Below, piece after piece: positions 1-5,565 of a stretch of DNA of 6,328 bases. The DNA comes from Desulfobulbaceae bacterium (lineage in GTDB: Bacteria; Desulfobacterota; Desulfobulbia; Desulfobulbales; SURF-16), in contig JANTFJ010000162.1 of assembly GCA_024763495.1 (NCBI GenBank), forward strand, positions 1-6,328. The letters run 5' to 3'. Below the pieces are notes generated by a model. That model ran no database searches. It saw nothing but the letters and a program-made list of their open reading frames with translations, and was not told the origin of the DNA. Within the stretch, counting starts at the first letter, position 1. Each line of letters starts with the position of its first letter. The translations under genes and the position numbers were made by a program.

Positions 1-5
1 TACCT

Positions 6-24
6 CCGGCTAAAGACATGCCGG
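6..24. repeat. Small hairpin at the window edge, possible dispersed-repeat remnant
   Basis: CCGGC (6-10) and GCCGG (20-24) form a 5-bp perfect stem with a 9-base loop, followed by AATGACGAG. A short GC-rich hairpin next to GGAATGACG resembles intergenic repeats seen in many genomes, but only one copy lies in the window and it is close to the edge, so its full extent is unknown. No gene is visible around it. Confidence 0.25.
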
Positions 25-71
25 AATGACGAGCGAGTTTTATTGGTGATGTTATATGACTTCAAATACTT

Positions 72-94
72 ATCTCAAGTCAGAAAGTTGAGAT
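72..94. repeat. 7-bp stem-loop
   Basis: ATCTCAA (72-78) pairs perfectly with TTGAGAT (88-94) around a 9-base loop. No T-run follows on either side, so it is not a convincing terminator. It lies in the non-coding first 650 bases and has no gene to regulate nearby. Confidence 0.3.
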
Positions 95-158
95 TTATAG
101 TAACAAAAAATGTGAAACTATTCAGGTAGGGGCGAAAAACTGTCCAAACCACCGACCT

Positions 159-217
159 GTAACTGCTAAAAACAGGGCATAAACTCCGACTCTGTTCGGT
201 GCCCTGTGAGCAGTTAC
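159..217. repeat. 59-bp inverted repeat, copy A of the GTAACT repeat family
   Basis: Outer arms GTAACTGCT (159-167) and AGCAGTTAC (209-217) pair over 9 bp. Inner arms CAGGGCA (173-179) and TGCCCTG (200-206) pair over 7 bp, separated from the outer stem by AAAAA on the left and TG on the right, leaving a 20-base loop. The right end (197-217) matches 2735-2755 at 20 of 21 positions, so this is a member of a dispersed family rather than a chance palindrome. It is much shorter than copy B (183 bp) and its interior is unrelated. It carries no ORF and resembles a REP- or MITE-like non-autonomous element; the mobilising enzyme is not in the window. Confidence 0.6.
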
Positions 218-299
218 CAAAAAATAATGTAAATTAGGATGTTCTTCTTGCAAATGCAAGGGAAAAAATATATAAGAACCAACCATAAATTGAATATCC

Positions 300-432
300 G
301 GGAACAATTTCTAATGTCGGACACTCGAAGGAATAACACGGTATTTTAATTAGCTGCCCCGGCAAACCCAAAAAGTATATTTATTTTTCCGTATGTTCCT
401 TAGAGTGACAATATAAAAAATTAATTGTTCCC
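300..432. repeat. 133-bp AT-rich foldback element with terminal inverted repeats
   Basis: The ends GGGAACAATT (300-309) and AATTGTTCCC (423-432) are a perfect 10-bp inverted repeat. A second nested pair, ACTCGAAGGAA (323-333) and TTCCTTAGAGT (396-406), matches at 10 of 11 positions. The centre is AT-rich and has no ORF. No clear target-site duplication flanks it. The nested design fits a small foldback or MITE-like element and differs in sequence from the GTAACT family, but with one copy in the window mobility is only an inference. Confidence 0.45.
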
Positions 433-496
433 TGTTTTTTTGGCCGCTAAAAATATGGTAAGCGCTTCATGAACACCACCCTGCACGCGCTTCAAC

Positions 497-527
497 CCCT
501 GTGATATACTGATGTTTTATCGCAGGG
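497..527 (+). other. 10-bp stem-loop in the Sel1 leader region
   Basis: CCCTGTGATA (497-506) pairs with TATCGCAGGG (518-527) over 10 bp with one G-U wobble and an 11-base loop. No T-run follows, so it is unlikely to be a terminator. It overlaps the candidate -10 box, so it may be a DNA-level palindrome or operator rather than an RNA structure. I do not recognise a known riboswitch class here. Confidence 0.35.
502..510 (+). promoter_or_regulatory. Possible extended -10 promoter upstream of the Sel1-repeat gene
   Basis: TG (502-503), one base, then TATACT (505-510) matches the extended -10 form TGnTATAAT at all but one position. The -35 region 17 bases upstream (482-487) is poor, which extended -10 promoters tolerate. 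It would start transcription near 517 and give a leader of about 200 bases before the ATG at 723. The same bases lie in the stem-loop 497-527, so this could be coincidence. It is the best candidate promoter seen on the + strand before the gene cluster. Confidence 0.3.
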
Positions 528-631
528 CATGGAGTACGTAGCTGGCTGCGTCCCTGAAGCCCCTTACGGTTATGGGATTGTCGTCGTCTTGGTGTACTTT
601 ATTGAGCGCTGTCAAAATATGTATCCAGTTG

Positions 632-695
632 CAGGATCTGCGCTCTACGGGCAGGCGTGATCCTGAAAAGCCGGGGTGTCTGTGACCTTGCCCGT
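632..695 (+). other. Possible pseudoknotted mRNA leader of the Sel1-repeat gene
   Basis: CAGGATC (632-638) pairs perfectly with GATCCTG (659-665). The loop between them contains ACGGGCA (647-653), which pairs perfectly with TGCCCGT (689-695) downstream of the stem. Two 7-bp helices in this crossing order make an H-type pseudoknot. It ends 14 bases before the AGGAG ribosome binding site (710-714), a plausible place to influence translation. No known riboswitch consensus was recognised, and pairing was found by eye without an energy calculation. Confidence 0.3.
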
Positions 696-722
696 GAAAA
701 TATATTTACAGGAGATTTTCAT

Positions 723-1601
723 ATGCTGAAGCAGAAAAAAATACTCATTTCATTTATGTGTTTGGCGCTTTTTTGGGCGATATTTTCTCAGGCCGGAGCC
801 ATGACCCTGAAAGAGGTGCGCTACCTGGCCGACCAGAATAATCCCGCCGCCCAGTTTACCATGGGTCTTCTTTATGAAAGAGGAGAACAGGGCCTGGCCC
901 AGGATATTGTCGAAGCCCGCAAATGGTATGAAAAGGCTGCCCATGCTAATGTTTATGCCCGTAACCGTCTTGCTGTCATGTACTATCAGGGTTTGGGCGG
1001 ATTGGATCGTGATGTGCCGGAGGCTGTCAGGCTGCTGGAGCAATCCGTGGCCCAGAACAGTGACGTGGCGCAATTTATGCTTGGCAGTATTTACTATAAT
1101 GGGGCCGAAGGTGTAACGGTCGACAAGGTTAAGGCCCGCAAGCTTTTTGAAAAAGCCGCCCACCAGGGCAACGCCCAGGCCCAGGATACCCTGGGGGTCA
1201 TGTATTATAATGGTGAAGGCGGGCTGGAAAAAGATCCTGCCCTGGCTTTCAAGTGGTATGAAAAGGCGGCTGATCAGAATTTTTCCCAGGGGAATCTTCA
1301 TGTGGCGGCCATGTATTATGAGGGCCAGGGCGGCCTTGATGTTGACCGGGAACAGGCGGTTGAGTTGATGAAAAAAGCGGCTGACAGCGGTAATAAACTG
1401 GCCGCCAGTATGCTGGAATCCTGGCAGAACGCTAATCGGCCGAAGGAGCTGAGATTAAAACCCAGTGCTCACGGCAATATTAATGATTCGCCCCCCCCGT
1501 TCAAGGAAGGTCTGCATGGTTTTGTTGATCCAAAACAGGAAAAAGACGCAAAAAAAGCAGCCCGGGATTCATCTCCCGAGGTGACAGATTCTGAAAAATG
1601 A
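723..1601 (+). CDS. Periplasmic Sel1-repeat (TPR-like) protein
   Basis: This 292-residue protein probably acts as a periplasmic scaffold. Residues 1-26 form a signal peptide: KQKK, a hydrophobic stretch, then AGA before the likely cut after A26. Five Sel1-like repeats of about 36-37 residues follow at roughly 40-75, 76-111, 112-148, 149-185 and 186-222, with a partial sixth at 223-234. Each shows the A..LG.MYY.G.GG...D...A..W.EKAA pattern. A charged, proline-containing tail (235-292) has no recognised fold. The ATG at 723 is chosen because AGGAG (710-714) lies 8 bases upstream and the signal peptide starts there; an in-frame ATG at 657 would add 22 residues ahead of the signal. The stop is 4 bases before wzm, suggesting cotranscription. 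A run of eight C (1491-1498) lies in the tail. The family is known for protein-protein interaction; a role in glycan export is inferred only from position. Confidence 0.9.
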   Translation: MLKQKKILISFMCLALFWAIFSQAGAMTLKEVRYLADQNNPAAQFTMGLLYERGEQGLAQDIVEARKWYEKAAHANVYARNRLAVMYYQGLGGLDRDVPEAVRLLEQSVAQNSDVAQFMLGSIYYNGAEGVTVDKVKARKLFEKAAHQGNAQAQDTLGVMYYNGEGGLEKDPALAFKWYEKAADQNFSQGNLHVAAMYYEGQGGLDVDREQAVELMKKAADSGNKLAASMLESWQNANRPKELRLKPSAHGNINDSPPPFKEGLHGFVDPKQEKDAKKAARDSSPEVTDSEK

Positions 1602-1605
1602 AATA

Positions 1606-2424
1606 ATGTTGTCATTCCTGAATCCTTTAACCGTTGTTCGCCATCTATTTCAATACCGCGGTCTGATAAAGCAGTTAACCCAACGTGAAGTAGTTGGCAG
1701 GTATAAAGGGTCTTTTCTCGGCCTGGCCTGGGCCTTTATTCAGCCCCTTATAATGCTTGGCGTTTATACCTTTGTCTTTTCCATAATTTTTGAAACAAAA
1801 TGGGGCATGAGTCCCCAGGGTGGAAGGCTTAGTTTTGCTCTGGCCCTGTTTGTCGGGATTCTTACCTTCAGTATTGTCGGTGATGTGGCTAATGCCGCTC
1901 CAGGGTTGATTATAGGCCATGCGAATTATGTAAAAAAGGTTATTTTCCCACTGGAAATTCTTCCCCTGGTGACACTCCTGAGTACTGTTATCCATGCCCT
2001 GTTCGGCATGGCTATTTTATTTATTGGAATTTTTATATCGGATCTGGATTTTAAATGGACTGTTTTTCTGCTGCCTGTTGCCTGGTTCCCGGCCATGCTG
2101 TTTTCCCTGGGATGGGCGTATTTCCTCTCGGCGCTGGCGGTTTTTGTCCGGGACGTGGGGCAGAGTGTCGGGGTTATCGTCACCATGTTTTTTTTCCTCT
2201 CGCCGATTTTTTATCCTCTTGAAGCTATTCCGCCCTCTTTGAGGATATATTGCCAGTTAAATCCCATTGCTGTTTTTGTAGAGGATGCCCGCCGGGTAAT
2301 ATTGTGGGGAAAATGTCCGGACTGGCCCTGGTATTTTGGCGGACTGGCTGTTTCCCTGTTGATTTTTTTACTGGGATTCTTCTGGTTTATGCGCAGTAAG
2401 AATGCCTTCGCGGATGTGATGTAA
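1606..2424 (+). CDS. wzm: ABC-2 type polysaccharide export permease (Wzm family)
   Basis: This 272-residue inner-membrane protein is the channel subunit of a polysaccharide ABC exporter. The N-terminal region LTQREVVGRYKGSFLGLAWA (residues 24-43) is the hallmark of the Wzm/KpsM/TagG family: an amphipathic stretch leading into the first membrane segment. Six hydrophobic segments can be placed at about 40-62, 78-96, 116-144, 152-180, 186-205 and 244-262. The LSPIFYPLEAIPP stretch (198-210) before the last segment and the LNP motif at 218-220 are also typical. The length is normal for the family. Only 4 bases separate it from the Sel1 gene and no good ribosome binding site precedes the ATG, so translational coupling is likely. 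Its partner ATPase, wzt, lies about 1.7 kb downstream rather than adjacent, which is uncommon. Wzm rather than capsule KpsM is preferred because that ATPase carries a Wzt-type C-terminal domain. Confidence 0.9.
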   Translation: MLSFLNPLTVVRHLFQYRGLIKQLTQREVVGRYKGSFLGLAWAFIQPLIMLGVYTFVFSIIFETKWGMSPQGGRLSFALALFVGILTFSIVGDVANAAPGLIIGHANYVKKVIFPLEILPLVTLLSTVIHALFGMAILFIGIFISDLDFKWTVFLLPVAWFPAMLFSLGWAYFLSALAVFVRDVGQSVGVIVTMFFFLSPIFYPLEAIPPSLRIYCQLNPIAVFVEDARRVILWGKCPDWPWYFGGLAVSLLIFLLGFFWFMRSKNAFADVM

Positions 2425-2449
2425 AAAGGGGTCGAATCAGGCCTAAAGG

Positions 2450-2464
2450 GTGGGCATTGCCCAC
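2450..2464 (+). terminator. GC-rich hairpin after wzm, weak terminator candidate
   Basis: GTGGGC (2450-2455) and GCCCAC (2459-2464) form a 6-bp perfect stem with a 3-base loop. GG (2448-2449) and CC (2467-2468) could extend it past an AA bulge. It lies 25 bases after the wzm stop. No T-run follows, so it is not a canonical rho-independent terminator and may instead be a processing site or another short intergenic repeat. Confidence 0.25.
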
Positions 2465-2572
2465 AACCCGGGCTCCTGCCTTAACATTGTTCAGCAGTTA
2501 ATTGATTGATTTGTTGTGTAAAATTGTTACCTGGACTTTTTGTTTTTTTGTAACAGCTTTTCAGGATTAAAG

Positions 2573-2755
2573 GTAACTACTCATGGGGTAAGCGTCCTAA
2601 CTTCGCTAACCCCTGTAATTGTAACTGGTTACAGGGTGCAGGTAAGCGACCAGAGGGAGAATCCGATAGATTTTCGTGATCAGGTCGGCGCAGCGTATTA
2701 GTCATACGTAAGCCGGACTGATCGCGGAAATATGCGGTGCCCGGTGAGCAGTTAC
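2573..2755. repeat. 183-bp multi-hairpin repeat element, copy B of the GTAACT family
   Basis: The terminal inverted repeats (2573-2590 and 2738-2755) match at 14 of 18 positions, starting with GTAACT. Inside are ordered stem-loops: GGGGTAAGCG (2585-2594) with CGCTAACCCC (2604-2613), one mismatch; CCCTGTAA (2611-2618) with TTACAGGG (2629-2636), perfect; and a long hairpin at 2675-2726 pairing GATCAG (2678-2683) with CTGATC (2718-2723), capped by CGTAT (2694-2698) with ATACG (2704-2708). The right end is 20 of 21 identical to copy A (197-217), and the left end is identical over 21 bases to copy C (6210-6230). It has no convincing ORF. A REP- or MITE-like origin is likely; the element ends 5 bases before the ribosome binding site of the radical SAM gene, so it would probably be transcribed into that leader. 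Confidence 0.65.
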
Positions 2756-2773
2756 GATTAAAGAAGGATGACA

Positions 2774-4099
2774 ATGAAAGTATTGTTTGTGTATCATAAC
2801 ATCGGCACAAAAAACATCAGACATTTCCCTTACGGGATCGGCACTCTTTCCTCTTTTCTGCAGGAAAACGGCCATGAAGTTGACCTGCTCTATATCCAGG
2901 ATGATATTACGGAAGATGAGCTGCTGGGTTATGTCGGCACTTATAATCCGGATCTTATCGGTTTTTCTACTGTAACCCTGCAATGGGAATATACTAAAAG
3001 ATCGGCCAGGATAATAAAAACAAAATTTCAGGTTCCGATAATATGCGGCGGAGCCCACTCTACCTTTATGACCGAAGAGGTTATGGCTGAGCCATCAATT
3101 AATATGGCCTGCGTGGGAGAGGGTGAGTATGCCCTGCTGGAACTCCTTTCCCGGCTTGAAAAAGGGGGAGATCTTGCCTCAATACCAAACATCTGGGTAA
3201 AAAACGAAAAAGGCAAGTTGTTTCGTAACGAAATCGGCCCGCTGGTGGGAGATTTGGACACGCTGCCTTTCCCTGACAGGAAAATAGTTCCCTATGCTGA
3301 GCTTCTTCAGGAAAGCAAAACAGAGCCGGTTTTCATTACCAGCAGGGGATGCCCTTACAACTGCCGATTTTGTTCAAACAGTGCTATTAAGAAATTATAC
3401 CGCGGCAAGGGCAGATATGAAAGACAGCGTTCGCCCGAAAATGTGATCAGGGAGATTCGCCAGTTACGGGCGGAACACGAATTCAGCAGCATGAATTTTT
3501 ATGATGAGGCCTTTGGGTTTAACCGTAAATGGCTTACCGAATTTCTCGAGATGTACAAAAAAGAATTTGCTTATCCTTTTGCCTGCTTTATTCGGGCGGA
3601 AACCATGGATAGAGAAAAATTTCATCTCATGCGGGAGGCCGGCCTGACCTTGATTTATCTTGGGGTGGAATCCGGTAATGATCAAATTCGGCGGGAAGTC
3701 ATGGGCCGGAAGGTCAGTAATGAAAGGATAATTCAGGCCTGTCGAGATGCCCAGGCCGAAGATATTCAGGTCTGGACTTTTAATATCGTTGGGGTTCCGG
3801 GGGAAACTGTCCAGTCTATTGATGACACAATGGAGCTGAATAGAATTATAAATCCTCATTTTGCCAGCGTTTCCATGTATCAGCCTTTTCCCTTTACCGG
3901 CATTTATGATGACTGTGTCGAGCAGGGTCTTATAAAAGAGCATTATTCCACCAGCCTTTACGATAATTCCATTCTCGAACTGCCTACCATTTCCCGTGCT
4001 GATCTTGATAAGAAATTTCGCGAATTTCAGGAATTGTCACTTGAAATGCGAACCCGTCATGAACAGAACGGCGACAAAATTTTTCTTGCTGATATATGA
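2774..4099 (+). CDS. Cobalamin-binding-domain radical SAM enzyme
   Basis: This cytosolic enzyme of 441 residues has a B12-binding-like Rossmann domain (about 1-150), with PDLIGFSTVT (59-68), ICGGAHSTF (90-98) and GEGEYALLELL (115-125), followed by a radical SAM barrel (about 180-380). The iron-sulfur cluster cysteines are C193, C197 and C200 in CPYNCRFC. Barrel motifs YDEAFGFN (243-250), LGVESGND (296-303) and NIVGVPGET (337-345) are intact. The B12 domain lacks DxHxxG, as is common in this class. Members include methyltransferases and other radical enzymes; the substrate cannot be read from sequence. The start at 2774 is preferred over the ATG at 2768 because the purine-rich AAGAAGGA (2761-2768) abuts or overlaps the earlier ATG but is well spaced for 2774. 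Lying between wzm and wzt, it may modify the exported glycan or its lipid carrier; this is inference. Confidence 0.9.
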   Translation: MKVLFVYHNIGTKNIRHFPYGIGTLSSFLQENGHEVDLLYIQDDITEDELLGYVGTYNPDLIGFSTVTLQWEYTKRSARIIKTKFQVPIICGGAHSTFMTEEVMAEPSINMACVGEGEYALLELLSRLEKGGDLASIPNIWVKNEKGKLFRNEIGPLVGDLDTLPFPDRKIVPYAELLQESKTEPVFITSRGCPYNCRFCSNSAIKKLYRGKGRYERQRSPENVIREIRQLRAEHEFSSMNFYDEAFGFNRKWLTEFLEMYKKEFAYPFACFIRAETMDREKFHLMREAGLTLIYLGVESGNDQIRREVMGRKVSNERIIQACRDAQAEDIQVWTFNIVGVPGETVQSIDDTMELNRIINPHFASVSMYQPFPFTGIYDDCVEQGLIKEHYSTSLYDNSILELPTISRADLDKKFREFQELSLEMRTRHEQNGDKIFLADI

Positions 4100-4154
4100 T
4101 TCTAATTTACCGTTTTATCGTTGAGTTTTTTGCCTTCTCAGGATGCGATTGCTC

Positions 4155-5429
4155 ATGGAAATAAGTATCCGAGCCGAAAATGTTTCAAAGAGCTACAAGC
4201 TTTATAATGATCCTGTCAGTCGTTTGAAGGAAGCCCTGTGGCGGGGCAGGCGGACTTTCCATCGGGAATTTCACGCCCTCACTGATGTGACATTTACCAT
4301 AGAGAAAGGCTGTACTGTCGGGGTTATTGGTCGTAACGGCTCAGGAAAAAGTACCCTGCTCCAGATTATTGCCGGTATTTTGAAACCAACCCAGGGTAGT
4401 ATTGTTGTTGACGGCAGGGTTTCCGCTCTCTTGGAACTGGGCAGCGGCTTTGATCCTGAATTTACCGGCCGGGAAAATGTTTTTATGAACGCGGCTATTT
4501 TAGGATTAAACAGGAATGAGATTAATGAGCGTTTTGCTGATATTGAAAAATTTGCTGAAATCGGCGCGTTCATGGATCAACCGGTTAAACTTTATTCCAG
4601 CGGCATGTTTGTCCGGCTTGCCTTTGCCACGGCTATTAATGTCAATCCTGATATTTTACTGGTAGATGAAGCACTGTCAGTTGGTGATATTGTCTTTCAG
4701 CACCGCTGCATGAGTAAAATTCGGGAAATTCAGCGCCAGGGCAAGACTATATTTTTTGTCAGCCATGATATAGGCGCGGTGCAGAAATTATGCTCTACAG
4801 TTATTCTGCTTGAAAAAGGAAAAATACTCTGTATTGGTGAAGCTGATCAGGTTGTCCAGGAATATTACAAGATTATCTGGAACGCCGAAGAAAATTACAA
4901 AAATGACCGGCCTGCTGACGAAAATGAGCAAGTCGTTCGGGTTGTTGAGACTGATCTTGTTTTTGAAGCGTTAAAGCAATATGATGGCCGATTTGGCAAC
5001 AGGACTGGTGAGATCGCCGGATTAGCCCTGCTGGATGAAAACGGGATACCGAGAGAAAGTTTCCGGGGCGGGGAAAGGGTGGTTTTTTCTCTCCTGGTAA
5101 AATGTAATGAGGCAATAGATATGCCCATGTCGGGTTTTGTGCTTAAAGACCTGCTGGGAAATGAGTTGATTAAAACTAATACCGACAGTGAAGGCTGTCC
5201 CCTGAAACCATGTCGCGAGGGGGATAACCTCAAGATTACATTTTCTTTTGTCCTGCCCTATTTTCGTCCTGGGAGTTACGCTTTCAGTGCCGGGTTTGGT
5301 AATGGCACATTGGAACATCATACGGCTTATGACTGGATTGAGAATCTCCGGGTTTTTACCATGGAATCTTCCCAGGATTGTTATGGGCTGGTGCGAAGCC
5401 AGGTTGAGGTTGAACAGGAGTTTATTTAA
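4155..5429 (+). CDS. wzt: ABC exporter ATPase with C-terminal glycan-binding domain (Wzt family)
   Basis: This 424-residue cytosolic ATPase powers export of polysaccharide through Wzm. The nucleotide-binding domain (about 1-245) has Walker A GRNGSGKST (59-67), the signature YSSGM (147-151), Walker B DILLVDEA (166-173) and the switch histidine H204 in FVSHD. ALLELGSGFDPEFTGREN (91-108) is typical of the Wzt/TagH/KpsT branch. Residues from about 260 to the end match a Wzt C-terminal beta-sandwich, including RPGSYAFSAGFGNG (371-384). In studied Wzt proteins this domain binds the modified end of the glycan, so export probably requires a finished chain. All ATPase residues are intact. The start is uncertain: ATG 4155 gives the usual M.I.I.AENVSK opening and has AGG 11-13 bases upstream; an in-frame ATG at 4143 would add four residues but has no upstream ribosome binding site. 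A strong AAGGAG overlaps its stop codon. Confidence 0.93.
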   Translation: MEISIRAENVSKSYKLYNDPVSRLKEALWRGRRTFHREFHALTDVTFTIEKGCTVGVIGRNGSGKSTLLQIIAGILKPTQGSIVVDGRVSALLELGSGFDPEFTGRENVFMNAAILGLNRNEINERFADIEKFAEIGAFMDQPVKLYSSGMFVRLAFATAINVNPDILLVDEALSVGDIVFQHRCMSKIREIQRQGKTIFFVSHDIGAVQKLCSTVILLEKGKILCIGEADQVVQEYYKIIWNAEENYKNDRPADENEQVVRVVETDLVFEALKQYDGRFGNRTGEIAGLALLDENGIPRESFRGGERVVFSLLVKCNEAIDMPMSGFVLKDLLGNELIKTNTDSEGCPLKPCREGDNLKITFSFVLPYFRPGSYAFSAGFGNGTLEHHTAYDWIENLRVFTMESSQDCYGLVRSQVEVEQEFI

Positions 5430-5433
5430 GGAG
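5428..5433 (+). promoter_or_regulatory. Strong ribosome binding site overlapping the wzt stop, without a good start
   Basis: AAGGAG (5428-5433) is the best Shine-Dalgarno sequence near this junction and overlaps the wzt TAA. It is over 100 bases from the acyltransferase ATG, so it does not serve that gene directly. Nearby starts are ACG at 5440 (6 bases away) and ATG at 5445 (11 bases away, 27-codon ORF). This implies that a small ORF is, or once was, translated here. Confidence 0.5.
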
Positions 5434-5439
5434 ACAAGA

Positions 5440-5565
5440 ACGTCATGGAACCCGCTTTGGCAGCTCCTTGCAGGTCAGGTTGCGCCGGGGCGTTACCCGA
5501 CAAAACGCTTTTTCTCTATGGCGATTGATTTTATGAATGATAGAATGGAACCAGATCGTGGCTGA
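5440..5565 (+). pseudogene. Small ORF of 41 codons with no normal start, possible gene remnant
   Basis: From ACG at 5440 to TGA at 5563-5565 this frame is open for 41 codons. The product reads like real protein: SWNPLWQLLAGQVAP, then GRYPTKRFFSMAIDFMNDR and a short acidic end. It sits 6 bases after the strong AAGGAG that overlaps the wzt stop, exactly where a start codon is expected, but the codon there is ACG. A single change from ATG, or a base slip near the ATG at 5445, would explain this. It overlaps the first 29 bases of the acyltransferase, which has no ribosome binding site of its own, so its translation might couple the two. I do not recognise the family. It could be a small protein, the remnant of a larger gene, or a chance ORF; no signal peptide or membrane helix is evident. 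Confidence 0.35.

Larger units (their letters stand above)
2425..2773. other. 349-bp intergenic gap between wzm and the radical SAM gene
   Basis: This gap has three parts. A GC-rich hairpin (2450-2464) follows the wzm stop. Positions 2480-2572 are AT-rich and could hold a promoter: TAAAAT at 2519-2524 resembles a -10 box, but no well-spaced -35 box is present. Small palindromes involving GTTACC (2526-2531) and GGTAAC (2572-2577) occur here. The rest is the 183-bp structured repeat at 2573-2755, then the ribosome binding site of the next gene. No coding region is convincing on either strand. Confidence 0.6.

Noticed and set aside
122..307. 61-codon ORF on the - strand in the upstream non-coding region
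   Set aside because: It runs through repeat copy A and ends inside the foldback element. The product has no recognisable domain, and its VTAHRAP stretch is just the translated repeat end, which recurs in a spurious ORF over copy B.
657..722. In-frame upstream ATG extending the Sel1 protein by 22 residues
   Set aside because: No ribosome binding site precedes it, it would place 22 residues ahead of a clear signal peptide, and the ATG at 723 has AGGAG at the right distance.
750..1301. 183-codon ORF on the - strand opposite the Sel1-repeat gene
   Set aside because: It is fully antisense to a strongly supported gene with repeat structure. The open frame follows from the repetitive codon pattern of the Sel1 repeats, and the product shows no family features.
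2493..2500. AGCAGTTA resembling the GTAACT repeat right end
   Set aside because: Only eight bases match, the preceding bases of the repeat end are absent, and such a match can occur by chance.
2768..2773. ATG two codons upstream of the chosen radical SAM start
   Set aside because: The ribosome binding site AAGAAGGA overlaps or abuts this ATG, leaving no spacer. The ATG at 2774 has normal spacing and gives the usual MKVLFV opening of the B12-binding domain.
3464..3943. 159-codon ORF on the - strand opposite the radical SAM gene
   Set aside because: It is antisense to conserved radical SAM barrel motifs and has no recognisable domain or ribosome binding site.
5445..5528. 27-codon ORF from the ATG after the wzt ribosome binding site
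   Set aside because: Its product is rich in Ala, Pro, Gly and Cys and looks unlike a protein, while the neighbouring frame (5440-5565) over the same bases looks more natural. The spacing of 11 bases is also long.
5248..5565. 105-codon ORF in another frame overlapping the end of wzt
   Set aside because: Its first 60 codons are a shadow of the Wzt C-terminal domain. Only the part after the wzt stop looks protein-like, and it is reported separately.
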